Assembly: GCF_002428305.1 (NCBI RefSeq) | Contig: NZ_DIVJ01000007.1 | Coordinates: 1-64,000, forward strand | DNA length: 64,000 bases | Direction: 5' to 3' | Origin: Flavobacterium sp. UBA6135 | GTDB taxonomy: Bacteria > Bacteroidota > Bacteroidia > Flavobacteriales > Flavobacteriaceae | Shown: positions 44,280-52,561 of the stretch, piece by piece | Layout of the letters: the number at the start of each line of letters is the position of its first letter | Numbering within the stretch: position 1 is the stretch's first letter | Made by a program: the position numbers and the translations under genes | Notes under the pieces: generated by a model | The model's database searches: none | The model's input: the letters and a program-made list of their open reading frames with translations, nothing else | Told to the model about the DNA's origin: nothing

Positions 44280-44813
44280 TTAATTTAATAAGGATTTAAT
44301 TTCGTTTTCTAATTCCGTTTCAGTAAATGCTTTTTCAAAAAACTTTCGTTTTTCATTTCTATAAATAATTGTAGCAGGAATGGCTCCTGACCAATCTTTG
44401 CTGACTTTTTCTATCCAACTGTTTGCGTCAGGATCGTTTAACAAAACTACTTCTGCTTGTAAATCCTTTCTTTTGATAAATGGAATAACCCTACTCTCTG
44501 CCATTTTTGGAAAATCCAAACTCACTAAAATCATTTTAAATTTTCCGTCTTTGTATTTTTGATTCAATTTTTCAAAATGAGGCAATTCTTCAACACACGG
44601 CAAACACCAAGTTGCCCAAAAATTGACAACATAAGTAGTGTCATTCTTTTGATGAAACAAATGTTCAATACCACTATAAGTATAAGAGTTTAATTTGATT
44701 CCTTCTTTTTCATAAGTAAGTAATGGTTTACTCACGCCCTTTTGAGCTGAAACCAAGATTGTAAGTAGTAATGTTACTAACAGCACTATAAACTTATAAA
44801 AATTGAGTATCAT
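44280..44813 (-). CDS. TlpA-like exported thiol-disulfide oxidoreductase
   Basis: This 177-residue protein has a signal peptide (ends near TILVSAQ) and a TlpA/ResA-like thioredoxin domain with NFWATWCLPCVEELP and cis-proline in GAIPATIIY. It should reduce disulfides in the periplasm, for example in cytochrome or envelope maturation. It is the first gene of a two-gene unit with the CNHC protein. Confidence 0.9.
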   Translation of the reverse strand: MILNFYKFIVLLVTLLLTILVSAQKGVSKPLLTYEKEGIKLNSYTYSGIEHLFHQKNDTTYVVNFWATWCLPCVEELPHFEKLNQKYKDGKFKMILVSLDFPKMAESRVIPFIKRKDLQAEVVLLNDPDANSWIEKVSKDWSGAIPATIIYRNEKRKFFEKAFTETELENEIKSLLN

Positions 44814-44886
44814 GAAGTATAAATTTCTATAAAAATAAGTAGTAAAATTTCACAACAATAAATCTTTAACAAAAATTTAATAGACA

Positions 44887-44921
44887 TTTGTATATACAAT
44901 TAAAATATTATCATACATTTG
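44887..44921 (+). promoter_or_regulatory. Promoter of the MarR operon
   Basis: TTTG at 44887-44890 and TACATTTG at 44914-44921 form a Bacteroidota-type promoter with a long 23-base spacer. Each element forms the left half of an operator-like palindrome. Confidence 0.55.
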
Positions 44922-44946
44922 TACCTACAAATTTTGTAATTACAAA
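44887..44946 (+). promoter_or_regulatory. Three TTTGTAnnTACAAA palindromes, likely MarR operators
   Basis: Three near-identical palindromes occur: TTTGTATATACAAT (44887-44900), TTTGTACCTACAAA (44918-44931) and TTTGTAATTACAAA (44933-44946). The first covers the -33 box, the second the -7 box, and the third ends on the A of the start codon. The centres are 31 and 15 bases apart. This layout fits autorepression by the adjacent MarR-family protein. Confidence 0.65.
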
Positions 44947-45401
44947 TGAAGATAGAAGAAATCATAAAATCTAATTCTGCACTTTCGATTGAAAAACGAA
45001 CTGTGTTAAATATTATGTATTCACAAAATGTAATTGCAGATAAATTCAATGAACTTTTGAAATCATCCGATTTGTCTTCAGAACAATTTAATGTTTTGCG
45101 AATTTTAAGAGGTCAAAAAGGAAAACCTGCAAACATGTGTGTCATTCAAGAACGCATGATTGCAAAAACCAGCAACACTACCCGATTGGTTGATAAATTA
45201 CTTTTGAAAGGATTAGTTATTCGAGAAGTTTGCGAAGTGAATCGTCGTAAAATGGAAATCACTATTACTGAAAAAGGACTACAACTTTTATCAGAATTAG
45301 ATCCAAAAATTGAAGCTCATGAAAATTTGTTTGCAAAAAATTTGACTTCAACTGAATTAGAAAATTTGAACATATTATTAGAAAAATACAGAACTTTATA
45401 A
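44946..45401 (+). CDS. MarR-family transcriptional regulator
   Basis: This 151-residue winged-helix protein has DLSSEQFNVLRILRGQKGKPAN leading into the recognition helix AKTSNTTRLVDKLLLKGLV, with flanking dimerisation helices. Proteins of this family are dimeric repressors that release DNA when bound by phenolics or oxidised. Three matching palindromes cover its promoter, so it most likely represses its own operon, which continues with a nitroreductase and a YceI protein. Confidence 0.9.
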   Translation: MKIEEIIKSNSALSIEKRTVLNIMYSQNVIADKFNELLKSSDLSSEQFNVLRILRGQKGKPANMCVIQERMIAKTSNTTRLVDKLLLKGLVIREVCEVNRRKMEITITEKGLQLLSELDPKIEAHENLFAKNLTSTELENLNILLEKYRTL

Positions 45402-45413
45402 CCAAAAATTGCT

Positions 45414-46046
45414 ATGAATAATTTTATAGAAAGCCAAAAATGGCGTTATGCTACCAAAAAATTTGATGCTACCAAAAAAATTTCTCAACAAGATTTCGAA
45501 ACCTTAAAAGAGGCAATTCAATTGAGTACATCCTCTTATGGATTACAGCCTTACCGAATTTTTATTATTGAAAACCCGGAACTTAGAGCACAACTTCAAC
45601 CACTAGCTTGGGGTCAATCTCAAATTGTTGATGCTTCAGAAGTGTTAGTTTTCGCAAATATTACTAACTTTGGAGAAGCCGAAATTGATAATTATATCGC
45701 TAATTTAGCCAATACAAGAGGTATTCCCGTTGAAAGTGTAAAAGGTTATGCAGACTTTATGAAGATGAAAATCAACGAATTGCCTGTTGAAAACAGAAAT
45801 AATTGGACATCAAAACAAACCTATTTAGCCCTAGGAAATTTATTAAATGCTGCTGCCGAATTAAAAATTGATGTAACACCAATGGAAGGTTTTGAACCTG
45901 AAAAAGTTAATGAACTTTTAGGTTTCAATGAAATGGGCTTAAATGCTTCTTTGATTGCAACTATTGGATACAGACACAACGAAGACGCAACACAACATTA
46001 CAATAAAGTAAGAAAACCAAAAGAAGAATTATTCACAACATTATAA
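45414..46046 (+). CDS. NAD(P)H-dependent nitroreductase-family flavoprotein
   Basis: This 210-residue protein belongs to the FMN-dependent nitroreductase family. It has WRYATKKFD near the start, STSSYGLQPYRI (FMN phosphate contact), QTYLALGNLLNAAAEL and PMEGFEPEKVNELLGF. It would reduce quinones or nitroaromatics with NAD(P)H. It sits 12 bases after the MarR gene, which fits regulation in response to such compounds. Confidence 0.9.
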   Translation: MNNFIESQKWRYATKKFDATKKISQQDFETLKEAIQLSTSSYGLQPYRIFIIENPELRAQLQPLAWGQSQIVDASEVLVFANITNFGEAEIDNYIANLANTRGIPVESVKGYADFMKMKINELPVENRNNWTSKQTYLALGNLLNAAAELKIDVTPMEGFEPEKVNELLGFNEMGLNASLIATIGYRHNEDATQHYNKVRKPKEELFTTL

Positions 46047-46070
46047 ATTATAACTAAAATTAAATAAACA

Positions 46071-46640
46071 ATGAAAAATTTAAAAACTATCGCAATTGTA
46101 TTAGTGGCTGTATTTTCTACTGCTTCAGTAGTTGCACAAAACAAAAAAATCAACGTTGAGAAAAGTAAAATCGAATGGGTTGGTAAAAAAGTAACCGGAG
46201 CTCACAATGGCACCATTAATTTCAACTCAGGAACTTTGGTATTTGACGGAAAAAAATTAAAAGGTGGTTCTTTTGAGGTAAACATGAACTCAATAACTGT
46301 TTTAGATTTAGAAGCCGGAAAAGGAAAAGAAAAGTTAGAAGGTCATTTAAAAGCTGATGATTTCTTTGGTGTTGATAAACATTCAACAGCAAAACTAGAC
46401 TTTAAAAAAATTGCTGACCAAGGAAATGGTACTTATACCATAACTGCTGATCTTACTATCAAAAATATCACACAACCAATTACTTTTGAATTAGCTGTTA
46501 CTGATGAAAGAGTTAGAACTTCATTCATGGTAGATAGAACAAAATATGATATAAAATATGGATCTGGAAGTTTCTTTGACAATTTAGGAGATAAAGCTAT
46601 CAATGACAATTTTGAATTGACTGTTACTTTGTTTTTCTAA
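46071..46640 (+). CDS. YceI-family periplasmic lipocalin-like protein
   Basis: This 189-residue protein has a signal peptide ending in SVVAQ. A YceI barrel follows, with INVEKSKIEWVGKKVTGAHNG, LKGGSFEVNMNSI and ITADLTIKNITQPI. YceI proteins bind isoprenoid-like molecules such as polyprenyl quinones. Being third in a MarR-nitroreductase unit suggests a link to quinone or lipid stress. A terminator follows. Confidence 0.92.
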   Translation: MKNLKTIAIVLVAVFSTASVVAQNKKINVEKSKIEWVGKKVTGAHNGTINFNSGTLVFDGKKLKGGSFEVNMNSITVLDLEAGKGKEKLEGHLKADDFFGVDKHSTAKLDFKKIADQGNGTYTITADLTIKNITQPITFELAVTDERVRTSFMVDRTKYDIKYGSGSFFDNLGDKAINDNFELTVTLFF

Positions 46641-46662
46641 AAAACACATGGGAAAAATTGCT

Positions 46663-46697
46663 AAATCCTGATGCGAAAGTGTCAGGATTTTTTTTGC
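46663..46697 (+). terminator. Terminator of the MarR-nitroreductase-YceI operon
   Basis: AAATCCTGA (46663-46671) pairs with TCAGGATTT (46682-46690), followed by a T-run. Confidence 0.85.
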
Positions 46698-46736
46698 TTA
46701 AACAAATCACAAAAAGCAATAATTTTAAAATATTCG

Positions 46737-46767
46737 TTTGGATATTCCAATTACATCCCTACATTTG
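46737..46767 (+). promoter_or_regulatory. Promoter of the trp operon
   Basis: TTTG at 46737-46740 is 19 bases from TACATTTG at 46760-46767, an ideal Bacteroidota promoter. Transcription should begin about 6 bases later, shortly before the leader peptide. Confidence 0.72.
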
Positions 46768-46783
46768 TAATTCAAAATAAAAC

Positions 46784-46840
46784 ATGAACACATTTTTAAA
46801 TACAGCTTGGTGGTGGAACAACTTACGTCAGTCGTCGTGA
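46784..46840 (+). CDS. trpL: trp operon leader peptide
   Basis: An 18-codon ORF reads MNTFLNTAWWWNNLRQSS and stops at TGA. Three tandem Trp codons lie at 46808-46816. It sits between the trp promoter and a Rho-independent hairpin just before trpE, so it is the sensor of transcription attenuation: scarce Trp-tRNA stalls the ribosome at the TGG triplet and favours read-through. It is too short for standard ORF calling. Confidence 0.9.
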   Translation: MNTFLNTAWWWNNLRQSS

Positions 46841-46875
46841 GCTAGCTACCTATAGTTATATTTTTCCAAATATTC

Positions 46876-46915
46876 AAAAGGGCTTGTCAAACACGACAAG
46901 CCCTTTTTCTTTTTA
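46876..46915 (+). terminator. trp attenuator
   Basis: AAAAGGGCTTGTC (46876-46888) pairs with GACAAGCCCTTTT (46895-46907) over AAACAC, followed by a T-rich tail. It lies 36 bases after the leader peptide and 12 bases before the trpE ATG. I could not identify the competing antiterminator with confidence. Confidence 0.88.
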
Positions 46916-46926
46916 ATTCAATAAAT

Positions 46927-48327
46927 ATGAAGCAATACAAATTAAATACTACGCATAAATCGGTTTTAGCCGACACCATCACACCGGTGAGTGTTTACTT
47001 AAAAATTCGGGATAAGTTTCCTAACAGTATATTATTAGAAAGTTCCGATTATCACACCAGCGACAATAGTTTATCCTATATATGTTGTAATCCAATTGCG
47101 AGTTTTAAGGTTGAAAATAATGTGATAACAAGGCATTTTCCAGATGGAAACACAGAAAACACTGCCATAAAAAATGAAACTTCGGTTGTTACTGAAATTT
47201 CCAATTTCATGCTAAAATTTTCCACAAATGGTCCGAATTTAAAATTTGCTTATAACGGATTATTTGGATTTACCAGCTACGAAGCCATTCGTTATTTTGA
47301 AAAAATTGAAATTTCAAAAAAAGATGATTCCATTGAAATTCCTGAAATGTATTATGCCATTTACCAAAACGTTATCGCTATCAATCATTTTAACAACGAA
47401 GCCTATCTTTTTTGCCACAGCATTTCAGACTATTCTAATATTGATGAAATGGAGCAATTGCTTCAAGTAAAAAATTTCGCCTCTTTTTCCTTTTCAAAAG
47501 TGGGAGAAACGATTTCTAATTTAACGGATGAAGATTTCAAAGATCACGTCACTTTAGCCAAAAAACATTGTCATCGTGGTGATGTTTTTCAGTTAGTTTT
47601 ATCCCGAAGATTTTCGCAAGAATTTAAAGGCGATGAATTTAATGTGTATCGTGCTCTTAGAAATATCAACCCTTCACCCTATTTATTCTATTTTGATTAT
47701 GGTGATTTTAAACTTTTTGGATCATCGCCCGAAGCACATTTGATTGTCAAAAACCGTGAAGCCGAAATTCATCCCATCGCCGGAACATTCAAAAGAACAG
47801 GAAATGATGAAAGCGATGCCATTCGAGCCAAAAAATTAGCCGAAGATGTCAAAGAAAATAGTGAACACGTTATGTTAGTAGATTTGGCGAGAAACGATTT
47901 AAGTCGAAATTGCAATCAAGTGAAAATAGCAAAATATAAAGAAATTCAGTTCTTTTCACATGTTATTCACTTGGTTTCAAAAGTCATTGGAAAGCTAAAA
48001 CCGGAAGCCAAAACGATGGATTTAGTGGCTTCAACGTTTCCCGCAGGAACTTTAACCGGAGCTCCAAAACATAAAGCGATGCAACTAATCGAAAAAATTG
48101 AAAACACGAACCGAAGTTTTTACGGTGGAGCCATTGGTTTTATGGATTTTAGTGGTAATTTCAATCACGCAATTTTGATTCGAACGTTTTTGAGTAAAAA
48201 CCATTATTTGCACTACCAAGCCGGAGCCGGAATTGTGGAAAATTCCTCAGAAGAAAGTGAATTGCAAGAAGTATTTAACAAGTTAAACGCATTAAACAAA
48301 GCCTTAGAAATGGCAGAAAAAATATAA
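46927..48327 (+). CDS. trpE: Anthranilate synthase component I
   Basis: This 466-residue chorismate-utilising enzyme makes anthranilate with TrpG. The tryptophan feedback-inhibition motif LLESSD is at residues 36-41, and catalytic motifs include GDVFQLVLSRRF, IAGTFKRTG and the C-terminal YGGAIGFMDF and QAGAGIVENS. The length is slightly short for TrpE but normal for Bacteroidota. It is the first structural gene after the attenuator. Confidence 0.95.
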   Translation: MKQYKLNTTHKSVLADTITPVSVYLKIRDKFPNSILLESSDYHTSDNSLSYICCNPIASFKVENNVITRHFPDGNTENTAIKNETSVVTEISNFMLKFSTNGPNLKFAYNGLFGFTSYEAIRYFEKIEISKKDDSIEIPEMYYAIYQNVIAINHFNNEAYLFCHSISDYSNIDEMEQLLQVKNFASFSFSKVGETISNLTDEDFKDHVTLAKKHCHRGDVFQLVLSRRFSQEFKGDEFNVYRALRNINPSPYLFYFDYGDFKLFGSSPEAHLIVKNREAEIHPIAGTFKRTGNDESDAIRAKKLAEDVKENSEHVMLVDLARNDLSRNCNQVKIAKYKEIQFFSHVIHLVSKVIGKLKPEAKTMDLVASTFPAGTLTGAPKHKAMQLIEKIENTNRSFYGGAIGFMDFSGNFNHAILIRTFLSKNHYLHYQAGAGIVENSSEESELQEVFNKLNALNKALEMAEKI

Positions 48328-48331
48328 TTCG

Positions 48332-48898
48332 ATGAAAAAAATTATCATTATCGACAATTACGATAGTTTTACCTATAATTTGGTTCACTATTTAGAGGAT
48401 TTGAATGCAGAAGTTACCGTTTTTAGAAACGATGAATTTGAGTTGAATGAATTAGAAAAATTCGACAAAATTCTACTTTCGCCCGGCCCAGGAATTCCCG
48501 AAGAAGCCGGTTTGTTGCTGGATGTCATCAAAAAATATGCTTCAACCAAAAGCATTCTCGGCATTTGTTTGGGTCAACAAGCCATTGGTGAAGTTTTTGG
48601 CGGAAGCTTAATTAACTTAGAAAAAGTCTATCATGGTGTTTCATCTAAAGTAAAAATACAGAAAGAAGATAGTCTTTTTAACGATTTGCCGACTGAATTT
48701 GAAGTCGGTCGCTACCATTCCTGGGTCATTAATCCCAATGATTTTCCGGAAGATTTAGAAATCACTTCCGTGGATGAAAACGGCGAAATTATGTCAATCC
48801 GACACAAAACATTGGATGTAAAAGGGGTTCAATACCATCCGGAAAGCATTTTAACGCCTTATGGTAAGAAGATTTTAGAGAACTGGTTGGAAAGTTAA
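48332..48898 (+). CDS. trpG: Anthranilate synthase component II (glutamine amidotransferase)
   Basis: This 188-residue protein supplies ammonia to TrpE. It has IDNYDSFTYNLVHYL, SPGPGIPEEAG, the catalytic C79 in GICLGQQAIGE, and H169/E171 in GVQYHPESIL. It starts 4 bases after trpE. A heptamer repeat array follows its stop, so the gap to trpD is 79 bases while the later trp genes overlap or nearly touch. Confidence 0.94.
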   Translation: MKKIIIIDNYDSFTYNLVHYLEDLNAEVTVFRNDEFELNELEKFDKILLSPGPGIPEEAGLLLDVIKKYASTKSILGICLGQQAIGEVFGGSLINLEKVYHGVSSKVKIQKEDSLFNDLPTEFEVGRYHSWVINPNDFPEDLEITSVDENGEIMSIRHKTLDVKGVQYHPESILTPYGKKILENWLES

Positions 48899-48899
48899 T

Positions 48900-48941
48900 C
48901 TGTTGTCGGATGTCGGTTGTCTTTTTTCCGATGACTGATCT
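48900..48941 (+). repeat. Heptamer array between trpG and trpD
   Basis: Six 7-base units read CTGTTGT, CGGATGT, CGGTTGT, CTTTTTT, CCGATGA, CTGATCT. It starts one base after the trpG stop. It is the same family as the array at 8484-8532, also placed at the end of a gene. Confidence 0.75.
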
Positions 48942-48977
48942 AAATTTATAATCCATTTTCACTAATTAAAAACTAAA

Positions 48978-49973
48978 ATGAAAAACATACTCAATCACTT
49001 AATCAATCACAAAACGCTGACGAAAGAAGAAGCTAAAAATGTGTTGATTAACCTTTCTTCCGGACAATACAATGCTAGTCAAATGGCGGTATTTATGACG
49101 GTTTATATGATGCGAAGCATTACCATCGAAGAGTTAACCGGATTTCGTGAAGCGTTGTTAGAACTTTGCATCCCAATCGATTTTTCAAACTACGAAACCA
49201 TTGATTTATGCGGAACCGGCGGCGATGGAAAGGACACATTCAACATTTCAACTTTAGCTTCTTTTGTGGTTGCCGGAGGGGGAATTAAAGTCGCAAAGCA
49301 CGGAAATTATGGGGTTTCATCTATTTCTGGATCAAGTAATGTGATGGAAAATTTGGGTGTAAAATTCAGTAATCAGCAGGAATATTTGGAAAAATGTTTA
49401 GAGGAAGCCAATATTGCCATCCTTCACGCTCCGTTATTTCATCCGGCCATGAAAAATGTGGGACCTATTCGAAAAGAATTAGGCGTGAAAACCTTTTTTA
49501 ATATGCTTGGTCCAATGGTAAATCCATCATTTCCCAAAAATCAGTTAGTTGGTGTTTTTAGTTTGGAATTGGCTCGGATGTATGCTTATTTGTATCAAAA
49601 TACGACAACCAATTTTTCTATTTTATACGATCTAGAAGGTTTTGACGAAGTCTCGCTAACCGGTAATGTCAAGATCATTTCAAATACATCTGAAAAAATC
49701 CTAAAACCAGAAGATTTCAACACAAAATCAGTCACTTTACATCAAATTAAAGGTGGTGAAACCGTTGAAGAAGCAGCGGAAATTTTCATGAGAATTCTTT
49801 CCGGAAACGGAACGCAGATGCAAAATGAGGTGGTTTTTGCGAATGCAGCTTTGGCCATTTCGATGATGAAAAAAATAGCAATTGATGACAGTTTAGAAAT
49901 CGCTAAAGAAAGTTTGTTGAGCGGAAAAGCTCTTGAAAAATTAAAAATACTTCAAAATTTGAGTCGCTCATGA
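48978..49973 (+). CDS. trpD: Anthranilate phosphoribosyltransferase
   Basis: This 331-residue enzyme joins anthranilate to PRPP. The glycine-rich PRPP site GTGGDGKDTFN is at residues 79-89. KHGNYGVSSISGSSNVMENLG and FFNMLGPMVNP follow as in the family. Its last 4 bases (ATGA) overlap the start of trpC. Confidence 0.95.
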   Translation: MKNILNHLINHKTLTKEEAKNVLINLSSGQYNASQMAVFMTVYMMRSITIEELTGFREALLELCIPIDFSNYETIDLCGTGGDGKDTFNISTLASFVVAGGGIKVAKHGNYGVSSISGSSNVMENLGVKFSNQQEYLEKCLEEANIAILHAPLFHPAMKNVGPIRKELGVKTFFNMLGPMVNPSFPKNQLVGVFSLELARMYAYLYQNTTTNFSILYDLEGFDEVSLTGNVKIISNTSEKILKPEDFNTKSVTLHQIKGGETVEEAAEIFMRILSGNGTQMQNEVVFANAALAISMMKKIAIDDSLEIAKESLLSGKALEKLKILQNLSRS

Positions 49974-50755
49974 CTATTTTAGATCAAATAATCGTTTCTA
50001 AAAAGAAAGAAGTAGCGTTAAAAAAATCGATTATTCCAATAAAACAATTGGAACAATCGTTTTTATTTGAACGAAAAACGAATTCATTGGTTCATCATTT
50101 ATCCAATAGTTCGAGAGGAATAATAGCTGAACACAAACGCAGATCGCCATCCAAATCTGTAATTAACCAATCACATTCCGTAGAAGATATAGTGAAAAGT
50201 TATGAAAATGGTGGTGCTTCCGGAATTTCTGTACTTACTGACGGCCAGTATTTTGGCGGTTCATTGGAGGATTTAATCCTTGCAAGAGCTACAATGAATT
50301 TACCACTTCTACGAAAAGATTTTATGGTAGATGAATACCAAATCATTGAAGCCAAAGCGTTTGGAGCCGATGTAATTTTATTAATTGCAGCGGTTTTAAC
50401 TCGAGATGAAATCAAAACATTATCGGAATTAGCCCAATCATTGCACATAGAAGTTCTATTAGAAATTCACAACCAACAAGAACTCGAAAAATCAGTGATG
50501 CCGACTTTAGATTTGATTGGTGTAAACAACCGAAATTTGAAAACATTTGATGTAAATTTAGAATACAGCAGGCAATTGGCAGAACATATTCCATCAGAAT
50601 TCATTAAAATTTCAGAAAGCGGAATTGATTCGGTTGAAGCAATTTTAGAATTAAAAGAATACGGATTTAAAGGGTTTTTAATGGGGGAATATTTTATGAA
50701 AAGTAAAAATCCTGAAAATGAGATGAAAGAATTTATTAAAAACATGAAACTATGA
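49970..50755 (+). CDS. trpC: Indole-3-glycerol phosphate synthase
   Basis: This 261-residue TIM barrel has catalytic E54-x-K56 in IAEHKRRSPSK, LRKDFMVDEYQI, and IGVNNRNLKTF. It closes carboxyphenylamino-deoxyribulose phosphate to indole-glycerol phosphate. ATGA overlaps occur at both ends, with trpD and trpF, so translation is likely coupled. Confidence 0.94.
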   Translation: MTILDQIIVSKKKEVALKKSIIPIKQLEQSFLFERKTNSLVHHLSNSSRGIIAEHKRRSPSKSVINQSHSVEDIVKSYENGGASGISVLTDGQYFGGSLEDLILARATMNLPLLRKDFMVDEYQIIEAKAFGADVILLIAAVLTRDEIKTLSELAQSLHIEVLLEIHNQQELEKSVMPTLDLIGVNNRNLKTFDVNLEYSRQLAEHIPSEFIKISESGIDSVEAILELKEYGFKGFLMGEYFMKSKNPENEMKEFIKNMKL

Positions 50756-51378
50756 AACTAAAAATTTGCGGCATGAATGATCAGAAGAATACCAATTCCA
50801 TCTGTGAATTGCAACCTGACTTTTTGGGATTTATTTTTTGGAAAGATTCCATACGTTTTTGCGAAGACATCATTGAAAATATTCCGGACGATATTTTAAA
50901 AGTCGGAGTTTTTGTTAATGCTGATTACTATGAGATTGTTGATAAAGTTATTGCACATAACCTAAATTTTGTGCAATTACACGGCAATGAATCACCTGAT
51001 TTTTGTAACGAAATTAGAAAAACAAATGTTAAAGTAATAAAATCAATAACTATAAGTAATGATTTTAATTTCAATGAATTAAATTACAACAAAGACTGTA
51101 TTGATTATTATATTTTTGATACAAAAGGTGAACTTCCCGGCGGCAACGGAATAACGTTTAATTGGGAAATTTTAAACGATTATAACGAAGATATTCCATT
51201 CTTTTTAAGTGGCGGTATAAGCTTAGACGAATGGCCTGACCTGGAAAAATTTCTTCAATCTAAAGCCGCAAAAAACTGTTTTGCTATTGATATCAATAGT
51301 CAATTCGAAGAAGAACCCGGCATTAAAAACAAACAAAAAATTAAAGAGTTTCAAGAAAAATTAAATCAATTGCGATGA
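50752..51378 (+). CDS. trpF: Phosphoribosylanthranilate isomerase
   Basis: This 208-residue TIM barrel has KICGMND at the start (catalytic Cys6), FVQLHGNESPDFC, and IFDTKGELPGGNGITFNW with the catalytic Asp. The C-terminal FFLSGGI phosphate site is present. It is a separate gene, not fused to trpC as in enterobacteria. It overlaps trpB by 4 bases. Confidence 0.94.
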   Translation: MKLKICGMNDQKNTNSICELQPDFLGFIFWKDSIRFCEDIIENIPDDILKVGVFVNADYYEIVDKVIAHNLNFVQLHGNESPDFCNEIRKTNVKVIKSITISNDFNFNELNYNKDCIDYYIFDTKGELPGGNGITFNWEILNDYNEDIPFFLSGGISLDEWPDLEKFLQSKAAKNCFAIDINSQFEEEPGIKNKQKIKEFQEKLNQLR

Positions 51379-52559
51379 ATTATCAAGTAGATGAAAAAGG
51401 ATTTTATGGCGAATTTGGCGGAGCGTTCATTCCGGAAATGCTCTATCCGAACATTGAAGAACTTCGTTTGAATTACCTAAAAATAACAGCAGAACCGAGT
51501 TTTAAGAAAGAATTTATGGAGTTGTTAGTGGATTATGTGGGGCGACCTACTCCTCTTTATTTCGCCAAACGTTTATCGAAAAAATACAATACCAAAATCT
51601 ATTTAAAAAGAGAAGATTTATGTCACACCGGAGCTCATAAAATCAACAATACCATTGGTCAAATACTGATTGCCAAACGATTAGGCAAAACCAGAATCAT
51701 TGCTGAAACAGGAGCAGGTCAACACGGGGTGGCGACTGCAACAGTTTGTGCCTTAATGGGTTTGGAATGTGTGGTTTATATGGGCGAAGTCGATATCAAA
51801 CGGCAAGCTCCCAATGTGGCTCGAATGAAAATGTTGGGTGCTGAAGTCAGACCCGCCACTTCAGGTTCAAAAACCCTCAAAGATGCCACCAATGAAGCGA
51901 TTCGCGATTGGATTAACAATCCCGAAAACACCTATTACATCATTGGTTCAGTGGTGGGACCTCATCCCTATCCTGATATGGTTGCCCGTTTTCAAGCTGT
52001 TATTTCTGAAGAAATCAAAGCTCAATTAGAGGAAAAAGAAGGAACAGAATTTCCTGATTATGTAATTGCATGTGTCGGTGGCGGAAGCAACGCTGCCGGA
52101 GCTTTTTACCATTTTTTGGAAGATGAAAATGTCAACCTAATTGCGGTGGAAGCGGCTGGAAAAGGAGTTGAATCCGGAGAAAGTGCGGCGACATCCATTT
52201 TAGGAAAAATCGGCATCATTCACGGAAGTAAAACGCTTTTAATGCAATCGTCAGACGGACAAATTACAGAGCCTTACTCGATTTCTGCCGGTTTGGATTA
52301 TCCGGGAGTTGGCCCGCTACATTCGCATTTACATCAAACCAATCGAGTGGAATTTATAGCGATAACCGATAAAGAAGCCATGCAGTCCGGTTGGGAAGTA
52401 TCGCAAACAGAAGGTATCATTCCAGCGATTGAAACGGCTCATGCCTTTTCGGTTTTAGATAAAAAACAGTTTAAACCTACTGATATTGTGGTAATTAATC
52501 TTTCCGGTCGCGGTGATAAAGATTTGAGTACCTACATTGATTATTTTAATCTACACTAG
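51375..52559 (+). CDS. trpB: Tryptophan synthase beta subunit
   Basis: This 394-residue PLP enzyme has YGEFGGAFIPEML at the start and HTGAHKINN with PLP lysine K89. CVGGGSNAAG (phosphate site) and SAGLDYPGVGP are also present. The length and motifs are of the main TrpB1 type that pairs with TrpA, which follows at once. Confidence 0.96.
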   Translation: MNYQVDEKGFYGEFGGAFIPEMLYPNIEELRLNYLKITAEPSFKKEFMELLVDYVGRPTPLYFAKRLSKKYNTKIYLKREDLCHTGAHKINNTIGQILIAKRLGKTRIIAETGAGQHGVATATVCALMGLECVVYMGEVDIKRQAPNVARMKMLGAEVRPATSGSKTLKDATNEAIRDWINNPENTYYIIGSVVGPHPYPDMVARFQAVISEEIKAQLEEKEGTEFPDYVIACVGGGSNAAGAFYHFLEDENVNLIAVEAAGKGVESGESAATSILGKIGIIHGSKTLLMQSSDGQITEPYSISAGLDYPGVGPLHSHLHQTNRVEFIAITDKEAMQSGWEVSQTEGIIPAIETAHAFSVLDKKQFKPTDIVVINLSGRGDKDLSTYIDYFNLH

Positions 52560-52561
52560 AA

